Of a stretch of DNA of 64,000 nucleotides, positions 7,826-15,162 are shown one piece after another. The notes beneath the pieces are model-generated. The model did not search any database. It was not told where the DNA came from and worked only from the letters and a program-made list of their open reading frames with translations. The stretch comes from Lentzea cavernae. GTDB lineage: Bacteria; Actinomycetota; Actinomycetes; Mycobacteriales; Pseudonocardiaceae. The translations under genes and the position numbers were made by a program. The stretch is taken from contig NZ_BNAR01000003.1 of the NCBI RefSeq assembly GCF_014653695.1, forward strand, positions 701,528 through 765,527. Direction: 5' to 3'. Each line of letters begins with the position of its first letter. Position 1 is the stretch's first letter.

Positions 7826-9385
7826 GTGTCCGACACCAGCAACCGCCCTGTTCTCGTCGTCGACTTCGGCGCCCAGTACGCGCAGCTGATCGCCCGCCGC
7901 GTGCGCGAGGCCCAGGTCTACTCCGAGGTCGTCCCGCACACCGCGTCGGTCAGCGAGATCCTCGACAAGAACCCGCTGGCCATCGTTCTGTCCGGTGGCC
8001 CGTCGAGCGTCTACGCGGAGAACGCGCCGCAGGTCGACCCGAAGCTGTTCGAGACCGGCGTTCCGGTCTTCGGCATCTGCTACGGCTTCCAGGCGATGGC
8101 GCGCGCACTCGGTGGCGCGGTGGAACAGACCGGCACCCGCGAGTACGGCCGCACCGACCTGAGCGTGCCCACCGAGGGCGGCGCGCTGCACCAGGAACTC
8201 CCGGCGAGCCACCCGGTGTGGATGAGCCACGGCGACGCCGTCACCAAGGCGCCCGAGGGCTTCACCGTGACCGCGACCAGCGAGGGCGCGCCGGTCGCCG
8301 CGTTCGAGGACACCGAGCGCCGCTTCGCCGGCGTCCAGTACCACCCGGAGGTGCACCACTCGCCGCACGGCCAGGAGGTGCTGCGCCGGTTCCTGCACGA
8401 GATCGCGGGCATCCGCCCGCAGTGGACCACCTCGTCCATCCTCGACGAGCAGGTCACCCGCATCCGCGAGCAGATCGGCGACGGCAAGGCGATCTGCGGC
8501 CTCTCCGGCGGCGTCGACTCCGCCGTCGCCGCGGCCCTGGTCCAGCGCGCCATCGGCGACCGCCTCACCTGCGTCTTCGTCGACCACGGCCTGCTCCGCT
8601 CCGGCGAGCGCGCCCAGGTCGAGCGCGACTACGTGGCCGCCACCGGCATCCGCCTGGTGACCGTCGACGCCCGCGAGCGCTTCTTGGGAGCCCTTGCCGG
8701 CGTCACGGACCCGGAGGAGAAGCGCAAGATCATCGGCCGCGAGTTCATCCGCGTCTTCGAACAGGCCGAGCGCGACCTCAAGGCCGAGGGCGACTACAAG
8801 TTCCTCGTGCAGGGCACGCTCTACCCGGACGTCGTCGAGTCCGGCGGCGGCGCGGGCACCGCGAACATCAAGTCGCACCACAACGTCGGCGGCCTCCCGG
8901 ACGACCTGCAGTTCGAACTGGTCGAACCGCTCCGCGCCCTCTTCAAGGACGAGGTCCGCCGCGTCGGCACCGAACTGGGCCTGCCCGAGACCATCGTGCA
9001 GCGCCAGCCGTTCCCCGGCCCCGGCCTCGGCATCCGCATCATCGGCGAGGTCACGCAGGACCGCCTCGACACGCTGCGCCAGGCCGACGCCATCGCCCGC
9101 GAGGAACTGACCCTCGCCGGTCTCGACCGGCAGATCTGGCAGTGCCCGGTCGTGCTGCTCGCGGACGTCCGCAGCGTGGGCGTCCAGGGTGACGGCCGCA
9201 CGTACGGGCACCCGATCGTGCTGCGTCCCGTGTCGTCCGAGGACGCGATGACCGCGGACTGGACGCGGCTGCCGTACGAGGTGCTGGAGCGGATCTCGAC
9301 CCGGATCACCAACGAGGTGGCGGAGGTCAACCGGGTGGTGCTGGACGTGACGTCCAAGCCGCCGGGCACCATCGAGTGGGAGTAG
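7826..9385 (+). CDS. guaA: GMP synthase (glutamine-hydrolysing)
   Basis: A 519-residue GuaA that converts XMP, glutamine and ATP to GMP. The N-terminal class I glutamine amidotransferase has the nucleophile Cys in [11 protein letters not shown] and the His/Glu pair in [10 protein letters not shown]. The ATP pyrophosphatase P-loop is [13 protein letters not shown], and the C-terminal dimerisation domain ends [13 protein letters not shown] as in all GMP synthases. Full length, with a GTG start. It is monocistronic here and ended by a strong hairpin 11 bases downstream. It lies a few genes from choD, as in mycobacteria. Confidence 0.97.
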   Translation: MSDTSNRPVLVVDFGAQYAQLIARRVREAQVYSEVVPHTASVSEILDKNPLAIVLSGGPSSVYAENAPQVDPKLFETGVPVFGICYGFQAMARALGGAVEQTGTREYGRTDLSVPTEGGALHQELPASHPVWMSHGDAVTKAPEGFTVTATSEGAPVAAFEDTERRFAGVQYHPEVHHSPHGQEVLRRFLHEIAGIRPQWTTSSILDEQVTRIREQIGDGKAICGLSGGVDSAVAAALVQRAIGDRLTCVFVDHGLLRSGERAQVERDYVAATGIRLVTVDARERFLGALAGVTDPEEKRKIIGREFIRVFEQAERDLKAEGDYKFLVQGTLYPDVVESGGGAGTANIKSHHNVGGLPDDLQFELVEPLRALFKDEVRRVGTELGLPETIVQRQPFPGPGLGIRIIGEVTQDRLDTLRQADAIAREELTLAGLDRQIWQCPVVLLADVRSVGVQGDGRTYGHPIVLRPVSSEDAMTADWTRLPYEVLERISTRITNEVAEVNRVVLDVTSKPPGTIEWE

Positions 9386-9396
9386 CGGAGACGTGG

Positions 9397-9428
9397 AAAG
9401 GCCCCCGGTCAGCGGACCGGGGGCCTTT
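9397..9428 (+). terminator. Bidirectional terminator after guaA
   Basis: A perfect 14-bp stem (AAAGGCCCCCGGTC with GACCGGGGGCCTTT) and a 4-base AGCG loop between guaA and the convergent 381-aa gene. The flanking A and T bases make it work for both strands. The same hairpin recurs at 11225-11256. Confidence 0.9.
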
Positions 9429-9438
9429 CGCATGTCAG
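9397..9438 (+). repeat. 42-bp direct repeat, left copy
   Basis: The terminator hairpin plus CGCATGTCAG. It matches 11225-11266 at 41 of 42 bases (A9411 versus G11239), with a period of exactly 1828 bp. The repeat includes the complement of the stop codon (TCA) of the convergent gene in both places, so the repeat ends are gene ends. The two copies bound the DUF4365 module. Confidence 0.9.
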
Positions 9439-10580
9439 CGCTGTTGGTGGCGAAGGAAGCTGGAGTCCACCGTCACCGGGCCGGACAGGCGCCATGCACC
9501 TCGCTCGAAGACCAGGTTGCCCGTGACCGTGAACGGCAGCTTGTTCCGGTGAGCGAAGATCGCCCAGTCGTAGTCCTCTCCGCCCAGCAGGACGTGGATC
9601 TTCCTGGACCGACCTCGGACCTCGGCACTCAGGACGATCGTCGTCTCCTCCTGATCGTCTCCGCCGGAGTCTTCACGGGTGAGCGACCGAACCTGGCCGA
9701 CGACGGTCTCCGTGTGCGGCGGCTCCTCACGGCGAACCAGGCGCTCCCGAACACGTGCCAGCCCGGCCATCGCGTCACGGTCGACCACGATGCGAGAGGC
9801 CGGAACCTCCGGCAGAGGTTCGCCGGCCGCCCAGTCGAATGACAGGTCGAGTTCGCGCAACGAGTCCGACTCCGTCAGGTCTTGGAGCGACTCCACGAGG
9901 TTGGCGCTGAGGCCGCGTTCGGCGGCACGTTCGACGGCGGAAGCGTCCCAGTTCAGCGCCAGGTTCCTGGTCGCGTGCAAGCCTGTGGCCAGCGTTTCCA
10001 TCACCTGCCGCGGGAACGGGGTCGCACGGGTGCCGTCGCCGTGATCCGGCAGTGGATCTCCGAGCCGCGTGACGACCGTGAAGACGAAACTGCCGCGTTT
10101 CGTGTGCCCGAGGCGGATGTCCTCGTCGAGGAAGTCGGTCACCGTGCTGGACCGGCGTCCACGATGGGAATGTGTCGGATCGTCAGCCGACGTGGCGGCC
10201 GCCTTCATCATCTTGAAGAGGCCGTCCAGGGCCTTCTCGGCCTGCTTGAACGGAAGGGTGCCGTCCACCATGTTCTGGTCGAAGCGGACGAAGAACAGGT
10301 CGGCGCGGGTGGCGGCGATCTTCTCGGCCAGGCGGCCCGGATCCCAGTCGTAGACGGTGGCCAGGGCCCGCAGGGTGTCGCGGAAGCGCTGGGCGAAGTC
10401 GACGAAATCGGTGGCCAGCGGCAGCATCACCCGTGCCTCGTCGTTCAGGCGCCAGATCTGCCGCACCTCGGGAACCTGCGCTTCGAGTTGCCAGTCGTTG
10501 GCGGCGAGGTACTGCTGGACGGCCAACGGGTGGAGGCTGTCGGCGAGCTCGCGGTAGTCGTCGATCGATGGGCTGCTCAC
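9435..10580 (-). CDS. Unknown 381-aa protein, partner of a DUF4365 protein
   Basis: No family is recognised. It is soluble, without signal or membrane segments. Visible parts are an N-terminal region (LADSLHPLAVQQYLAANDW), a helical middle (NMVDGTLPFKQAEKALDGLFKMMKAAA), the segment DIRLGHTKRGSFVFTVVTRLG, and a C-terminal beta-rich part ending VTVDSSFLRHQQR. The GTG at 10580 overlaps the TGA of the upstream DUF4365 gene and is spaced correctly from GGGAGG; another GTG at 10583 is next to it. The coupling shows the two products are made together. The terminal beta domain could be an OB- or Tudor-like sensor fold, but that is a guess. Confidence 0.7.
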   Translation of the reverse strand: MSSPSIDDYRELADSLHPLAVQQYLAANDWQLEAQVPEVRQIWRLNDEARVMLPLATDFVDFAQRFRDTLRALATVYDWDPGRLAEKIAATRADLFFVRFDQNMVDGTLPFKQAEKALDGLFKMMKAAATSADDPTHSHRGRRSSTVTDFLDEDIRLGHTKRGSFVFTVVTRLGDPLPDHGDGTRATPFPRQVMETLATGLHATRNLALNWDASAVERAAERGLSANLVESLQDLTESDSLRELDLSFDWAAGEPLPEVPASRIVVDRDAMAGLARVRERLVRREEPPHTETVVGQVRSLTREDSGGDDQEETTIVLSAEVRGRSRKIHVLLGGEDYDWAIFAHRNKLPFTVTGNLVFERGAWRLSGPVTVDSSFLRHQQR

Positions 10581-11074
10581 CACACACCTCCCTCGCCAAC
10601 CCGTTGCATGGCGCTCTGCAAGCTCCCCACCCCGAAGAGGTTAGTTCTGGGCAGACGCACTGTCTTGCTGGCAGCACCGTCGTCGATCTCACCCAGGAGC
10701 TTGGCGTGCTCCCAGTACATCCGGCTTCTCGTGATCAGGTGCCGCTCGCCAGTTCTCAACAACGGCTCGTCATCACGGGGGATCACGAGCACTCCGAGAA
10801 ACGCCTCGTTGTAGCGCTTGCCATGGGTGAGCTTGAGGAATGGCCCGCGCTCCATCCTCCACAAGAAGTCGGAGTCCCTGAGCAGGCTCTGCTGCGTGGT
10901 GCACTTGAGCTGGAGCTCGAACTCCGGGCAGTAGTACTTCACGTACTCGGTCGACGACGCGATGGTGATGTCCACGCCGTCGTAGTCCGTCTCGTGCGAC
11001 TTGATCGAACAGCCGGCCGCAGCGGCGATCATCCTCACGAACGCCAAGCTGAACTGCTCCTGGCGGGCGGTCAT
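10577..11074 (-). CDS. DUF4365 domain protein (restriction-endonuclease-like)
   Basis: The 165-residue product matches the DUF4365 pattern from near its first residue: RQEQFSLAFVRMIAAAAG, then DYDGVDITI, FELQLKCTT and later MYWEHAKLLGE. The Asp in DGVD followed by E-L-Q-L-K resembles the D...(E/Q)xK core of PD-(D/E)XK nucleases, so a nuclease fold is likely; cleavage activity is not shown. The ATG at 11074 is chosen because GGAGGT lies 6 bases upstream; the open frame extends to 11152 without good signals. The stop overlaps the start of the partner gene by 4 bases. Such genes often sit in accessory or defence contexts. Confidence 0.75.
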   Translation of the reverse strand: MTARQEQFSLAFVRMIAAAAGCSIKSHETDYDGVDITIASSTEYVKYYCPEFELQLKCTTQQSLLRDSDFLWRMERGPFLKLTHGKRYNEAFLGVLVIPRDDEPLLRTGERHLITRSRMYWEHAKLLGEIDDGAASKTVRLPRTNLFGVGSLQSAMQRVGEGGVW

Positions 11075-11224
11075 CGGCAGACCTCCGTCGAGCGGTGTCA
11101 TCGGCTCCGGACCGTCGCCTCCGTCTGTCAATGGGCTCCCTCTTCGCAACAACGGATCGGCAGCACACTAGGAGCCGCTGAGAGGAGCAAAAGGGGGATC
11201 CGCTCGACAGTCACCCGAAAGAGA

Positions 11225-11256
11225 AAAGGCCCCCGGTCGGCGGACCGGGGGCCTTT
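11225..11256 (+). terminator. Second copy of the guaA-type terminator
   Basis: A perfect 14-bp stem with loop GGCG, one base different from the hairpin at 9397-9428. It lies between the upstream (5') side of the DUF4365 gene and the end of the 65-aa membrane gene, and so insulates the cassette. Confidence 0.85.
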
Positions 11257-11266
11257 CGCATGTCAG
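11225..11266 (+). repeat. 42-bp direct repeat, right copy
   Basis: Right-hand copy of the repeat at 9397-9438 (41/42 identical), containing the terminator hairpin and the stop codon of the 65-aa membrane protein gene. Together the copies bracket about 1.8 kb holding only the DUF4365 two-gene module. Confidence 0.9.
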
Positions 11267-11460
11267 GAGTTCTTGCGCCTCAACGAGTTCGTCAACAGCA
11301 CCAGCCCGACCACGATGGCCGTTCCTCCCAGCGCCCACCGGAAGTCGAACCAGAACGTCCCGTTGGTCAGCACGTAGGCCGCCATCAGCCCGCCCCCGAT
11401 CCCGAAGACCAGGCCCAGCGGGTCGATCCGCCTGCGCATCACCGGCTCCAGATCAGTCAC
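11263..11460 (-). CDS. Small two-helix membrane protein
   Basis: A 65-residue protein with a short charged N-terminus (TDLEPVMRRRIDP), two hydrophobic helices (LGLVFGIGGGLMAAYVL and ALGGTAIVVGLVLLT) and a basic end (SLRRKNS). Its GTG start overlaps the stop of the PspC protein gene by 8 bases, so the two are translated together. It is probably an accessory of the PspC/LiaF-type envelope-stress unit. No named family is recognised. Confidence 0.7.
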   Translation of the reverse strand: MTDLEPVMRRRIDPLGLVFGIGGGLMAAYVLTNGTFWFDFRWALGGTAIVVGLVLLTNSLRRKNS

Positions 11461-12625
11461 GGAGCACCTTCACCTCTCCGACGCTCGCCCGAACGTCCAG
11501 CTCGATCTTCAGGCCGCCCTCGCCGTTGGCACCGAGGTCGGTGCCCTCGACCTGCACGTTGCCGCCGTCGGCGGTCCGGCCGAGGCAGTCGATGTAACCG
11601 ACCGAGGACACCTCGCACTGGAACGTCACGTCGGCGTCCTTCGGCACGTGCACCGTCATGTCGCCCAGGTCCGCCTCGACCTGGGTCTTCACCGAACCGG
11701 AGTCCGGCAGCTCCCGCAGGTCGACCACGACGCTGCCGACGCCGAGCTCGTACTTGTCCTTGACCTCGCTGAGGCTCTGCGGCGTCACGTTGAGGTCGCC
11801 CACGCTGGGCGGGCCGTCGAAGTCGACCGCGGTCAGGCCGAAGCCGACCACCGACAGCGGGACCAGCAGCCAGATCAGGCCGCGCCCACCACCGATGAAC
11901 GAGCCGACCAGCAGACCCGCGGCGAGCACCGCGAGGACGAGACCGATGATGTGCGGCACGGTGAACCACGGCACCCATGCCCCGGCGATCGCGGAGGCGG
12001 CGACGACCAGCGTCGCCACGCCCAGCGTCACGCCACCTACGCGCGGCTTGCGCGGGCGGGGGGCCGGCGGCTGCGGCTTCGGGGCCGGTTCCGGGAGGTC
12101 CCACGCGAAGGGGGCGGCTCCCAGCGGGTCCCAGGCGGGTGCGCCCGGCACCGGTGGGGTCAGGGGCGGTTCGGCGAGCGTCACGGCCGGCTGCAGGTGC
12201 CCGCGGTTCTTCTGCAGCAGGTAGATGCACGCCACCGACGCGGCGATCGTCACGAAGACCTGGAACCCGCCGCTGCCGAACGTGAAGGCGAGCGCGGGGA
12301 ACATCAGGACGCCCAGCAGGACCGTCTGGCCCTGGGAGGTCGAGCTGTGGCCCTTGTTGAGCAGCGCCTCGGCCGGCGACACCTGGTCGCCCTCCTCGGG
12401 CAGCAGCAGCCAGCCGGCCAGGTACATCGGCAGGCCGACGCCTCCCGACAGCGCGAGTGCGACGAACGCGATCCTGACGATCACCGGGTCGATCTGGTAG
12501 CGCAGGGCGATCCCGGTGGCGACGCCTCCGAGCTTGCGCCCTGCACGGGGCCGCACCGGACGGTGCGCCCAGAACTCTCTGAGCGTGTCCGCCACGCCCT
12601 GCATTGCCTTCTCAGTCCCGCTCAC
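11453..12625 (-). CDS. PspC-domain membrane protein, LiaF-like
   Basis: A 390-residue protein: an N-terminal PspC domain (GRKLGGVATGIALRYQIDPVI), further membrane helices, a Pro-rich cytoplasmic linker (about 165-195), three or four more helices, then an extracytoplasmic beta-rich C-terminal domain (VVVDLRELPDSG, DMTVHVPKDADV) like the DUF2154/LiaF_C repeat. Known LiaF-type proteins hold the partner kinase inactive until envelope stress. It is divergent from a PspC-type histidine kinase and response regulator. The GTG at 12625 is used; an ATG seven codons later is the alternative. Neither has a strong ribosome site. Confidence 0.8.
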   Translation of the reverse strand: MSGTEKAMQGVADTLREFWAHRPVRPRAGRKLGGVATGIALRYQIDPVIVRIAFVALALSGGVGLPMYLAGWLLLPEEGDQVSPAEALLNKGHSSTSQGQTVLLGVLMFPALAFTFGSGGFQVFVTIAASVACIYLLQKNRGHLQPAVTLAEPPLTPPVPGAPAWDPLGAAPFAWDLPEPAPKPQPPAPRPRKPRVGGVTLGVATLVVAASAIAGAWVPWFTVPHIIGLVLAVLAAGLLVGSFIGGGRGLIWLLVPLSVVGFGLTAVDFDGPPSVGDLNVTPQSLSEVKDKYELGVGSVVVDLRELPDSGSVKTQVEADLGDMTVHVPKDADVTFQCEVSSVGYIDCLGRTADGGNVQVEGTDLGANGEGGLKIELDVRASVGEVKVLRD

Positions 12626-12659
12626 GAGAACAAGGTTGCTACGGCAAGCTCTGCACCAC

Positions 12660-12702
12660 ATCAGGGACCAGCCCTGATTCAGGGAACCGGGGTCATCCCT
12701 GA
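12660..12702 (+). promoter_or_regulatory. Paired ATCAGGG/CCCTGAT operators between PspC genes
   Basis: Two inverted repeats lie back to back in the divergent promoter region: ATCAGGG-N5-CCCTGAT (12660-12678) and TCAGGGA-N10-TCCCTGA (12679-12702). The half-site TCAGGG therefore occurs four times in 43 bases. This suggests autoregulation of both divergent units by the LuxR-type response regulator encoded at 13924. That link is inferred from position only. Confidence 0.5.
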
Positions 12703-12733
12703 TGAACAACCCAGGAGGACGTGTGACGATCGG

Positions 12734-13927
12734 ATGGTGAGTGCACAGATCGAGCCGATGCGTCGCCGGCGCACCGGCCGGGTGGTCGCGGGCGTCGCGA
12801 GCGGGCTGGCGGACCACCTCGGCGCACCTGTCTTCTGGGTGCGCGCGGTGTTCGCCGTGTTCGCGGCGTTCAGCGGGGTCGGGATCATCGCCTACGGGCT
12901 GCTCTGGATGTTCGTCCCGCAGTCGGCGGTGGCGGAGCCGGAGACGGACAAGGACCGCAAGGAGTGGCAGCAGGCCATCGGCCTCGCGGCCCTCGGCATC
13001 GGCGTCGCGGTGTTCACCGGCCTGCTCGGGGGAGCGTGGAGCGGGTGGATCACCGGGCCGATCGCCGTGGCGCTCATCGGCGCCGCGGTCGTGTGGCGCG
13101 AGGCGGACGAGGCACAGCGGCGCCGGTGGCGGGACGGCGCGTTCTCGCAGGGGAAGACGGGGATCGTGCGGACGGTGGCGGGAGGCGCGCTGGTCGTGGC
13201 GGGGGTCGCCGCGTTCCTCGTGGTGAACGACTCCATCGCGAACCTCTCGACCGTCGTGCTCTCGGTGGTCGCCACGCTGGCCGGCGTCGCGGTGCTGACC
13301 GTGCCGCTGTGGATGCGGCTGGTGCGGGACCTCGACTCGGAACGCCGTGCGCGCATCCGCACCGAGGAACGCGCCGAGATCGCCGCCCACCTGCACGACT
13401 CGGTGCTGCAGACGCTCGCCCTGATCCAGAAGCAGTCCGAGTCGCCGCGGGAGGTCAAGCGCCTGGCCCGCGGCCAGGAACGCGAGCTGCGCAGCTGGCT
13501 CTACGGCCGTGAGGTGGGGGAGCAGCCGCACTCCATCAGCGTCGCGGTCGCCCAGGTGTGCGCGGAGGTCGAGGACGACTTCGCCATCGCCGTCTCGCAG
13601 GTCGTGGTCGGGGACTGCGAGCTGGAGGACGGGATGTTCGCTCTGGTCCAGGCCTCGAAGGAGGCGATGGTCAACGCGGCCAAGCACGCGGGGGTGGCCG
13701 AGGTCAGCGTCTACGCGGAGGTCGAACCGGAGAAGGTGACGGTGTTCGTGCGCGACCGGGGCAAGGGCTTCGACCCCGACGCGGTGCCCGAGGACCGGCA
13801 TGGCCTCGCGGGGAGCATCCGGGGGAGAATGACGAGGCACGGCGGGGAGGTGCGACTGCGCACGGCTCCGGGAGAGGGGACCGAGGTGCAGCTCGAGATG
13901 CCGAGGAAGCAGGAGGCCAGGACGTGA
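12734..13927 (+). CDS. PspC-type sensor histidine kinase (NarL/LiaS class)
   Basis: A 397-residue membrane kinase. The N-terminal PspC domain (RTGRVVAGVASGLADHLG) is followed by about five helices, then a HisKA_3 dimerisation region with the phospho-acceptor His221 (AAHLHDSVLQTLALIQ) and a HATPase domain (NAAKHAG, RDRGKGFD, HGLAGSIRGRM). No large external sensor domain exists, so it probably senses membrane state together with the divergent PspC/LiaF-like protein. The ATG at 12734 is used; the GTG just after it is possible, and AGGAGG is far upstream (12713-12718). The stop overlaps the response regulator start (GTGA). Confidence 0.85.
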   Translation: MVSAQIEPMRRRRTGRVVAGVASGLADHLGAPVFWVRAVFAVFAAFSGVGIIAYGLLWMFVPQSAVAEPETDKDRKEWQQAIGLAALGIGVAVFTGLLGGAWSGWITGPIAVALIGAAVVWREADEAQRRRWRDGAFSQGKTGIVRTVAGGALVVAGVAAFLVVNDSIANLSTVVLSVVATLAGVAVLTVPLWMRLVRDLDSERRARIRTEERAEIAAHLHDSVLQTLALIQKQSESPREVKRLARGQERELRSWLYGREVGEQPHSISVAVAQVCAEVEDDFAIAVSQVVVGDCELEDGMFALVQASKEAMVNAAKHAGVAEVSVYAEVEPEKVTVFVRDRGKGFDPDAVPEDRHGLAGSIRGRMTRHGGEVRLRTAPGEGTEVQLEMPRKQEART

Positions 13928-14574
13928 GCGTGAGGGTGTTCCTGGTGGACGACCACGCCTTGTTCCGCGCGGGCGTGCGCGCCGAGCTCGACTCGATCAC
14001 CGAGGAGGTCGAGGTCGTCGGCGAGGCCGGCAGCGTCGGCGAGGCGGTCGCGGGCATCGCGCACCACAAGCCGGACGTCGTGCTGCTCGACGTGCACATG
14101 CCCGACGGCGGCGGCGCCGAGGTGCTGCGGCAGATCCGCACGAAGATCCCCGAGGTCACGTTCCTCGCGCTGTCCGTCTCGGACGCGGCGGAGGACGTCA
14201 TCAACGTCATCCGCGCCGGTGCGCGCGGCTACGTCACCAAGACGATCTCCAGCCAGGAGCTGGTCAAGGCCGTCGTGCGGGTGTCCGAGGGCGACGCGGT
14301 GTTCTCGCCGCGGCTGGCCGGGTTCGTGCTGGACGCGTTCGCGGACAGGCCGGGTGCCGCGCCGATCAGCGACCCCGAGCTCGACCTGCTGACGCCGCGC
14401 GAACGCGACGTCCTGCGGCTGCTGGCCCGCGGTTACGCTTACAAGGAGATCGCGTCCGAGCTCTTCATCAGCGTGAAGACGGTGGAGACGCACGTGTCGA
14501 GCGTCCTGCGGAAGACCCAGCTCTCCAACCGGTACGAGCTCTCCCGCTGGGCCACGGATCGCAGACTGGTCTGA
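13924..14574 (+). CDS. LuxR-family response regulator
   Basis: A 216-residue NarL/LiaR-type regulator. The receiver domain has phospho-acceptor Asp56 in VVLLDVHMPDGG and the acidic pair VDDH near the start; Lys is in YVTKTI. The C-terminal LuxR helix-turn-helix reads LTPRERDVLRLLARGYAYKE and continues through SVKTVETHVSSVLRK. It is coupled to the kinase gene by a GTGA overlap and forms the output of the PspC two-component system. The repeats at 12660-12702 are its likely binding sites. Confidence 0.92.
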   Translation: MSVRVFLVDDHALFRAGVRAELDSITEEVEVVGEAGSVGEAVAGIAHHKPDVVLLDVHMPDGGGAEVLRQIRTKIPEVTFLALSVSDAAEDVINVIRAGARGYVTKTISSQELVKAVVRVSEGDAVFSPRLAGFVLDAFADRPGAAPISDPELDLLTPRERDVLRLLARGYAYKEIASELFISVKTVETHVSSVLRKTQLSNRYELSRWATDRRLV

Positions 14575-14580
14575 GGGGCT

Positions 14581-15162
14581 TTGATCAAAAAGGTCGCCCG
14601 CGGTGCCACCGAGGTGCTGGCGCCGTGGGTCTGGGTGATTTTGCTGCCGTTCGCCGTCGCCTACGCGACGGAAAGCGTCTGGATGACGCTGCTGTGGGGG
14701 TTCGTGGTCGCCTTGACGGCGTCCGTCATCCCCATGGCCGTCATCGTGCGTGGCGCGCGCAAGGGCAAGTGGGACGGCCACCACGTCACGAACCGCGAGG
14801 GCAGGGTCGTTCCCCTGGTCACGGCGGGCGCGTCGCTGGCGGCCGGCACGGTGATCATGTTCCTGGGCGACGCGCCGCGGAACATGCTCGCGCTGGCGGG
14901 CAGCATGTTCGCCTCGCTGATCGTCAGCATGGCGATCACGTTCGGGCTGAAGTGGAAGATCTCGCTGCACGCCGCCGTGGCGTGGGCGGCCGTGGTGACG
15001 CTGGTGATCGTCTACGGGCCGTGGTGGCTGCTCCTCGCGCTGCCCGCCGCCCTGGTGGCGTGGTCCCGCGTCGAGCTGGGCGACCACACGACGGGCCAGG
15101 TGCTGGCCGGGTCGGTGATGGGCGTGGTCGTCGGCGGCGGCACGTTCTGGCTGCTCAGCTGA
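14581..15162 (+). CDS. PAP2-like membrane phosphatase
   Basis: A 193-residue membrane protein with about five or six helices. The C-terminal SRVELGDHTTGQVLAG fits the third PAP2 motif (SR..H....G), which supplies the catalytic His. The first motif (KxxxxxxRP) is not clear, so catalytic activity is uncertain. PAP2 enzymes dephosphorylate undecaprenyl diphosphate or lipid phosphates. It starts with TTG 6 bases after the response regulator stop, with GAGGGG just upstream, and is probably the last gene of the stress operon. It overlaps the convergent kinase gene by 8 bases. Confidence 0.65.
   Translation: MIKKVARGATEVLAPWVWVILLPFAVAYATESVWMTLLWGFVVALTASVIPMAVIVRGARKGKWDGHHVTNREGRVVPLVTAGASLAAGTVIMFLGDAPRNMLALAGSMFASLIVSMAITFGLKWKISLHAAVAWAAVVTLVIVYGPWWLLLALPAALVAWSRVELGDHTTGQVLAGSVMGVVVGGGTFWLLS

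Noticed and set aside
10577..11168. Longer start for the DUF4365 protein (11101 or 11152)
   Set aside because: Only the ATG at 11074 has a well-spaced GGAGGT, and the conserved domain begins right after it.
11648..12733. Upstream extension of the histidine kinase frame
   Set aside because: The frame is open but lies antisense to the PspC gene; the PspC domain begins just after 12734 with a divergent promoter region before it.
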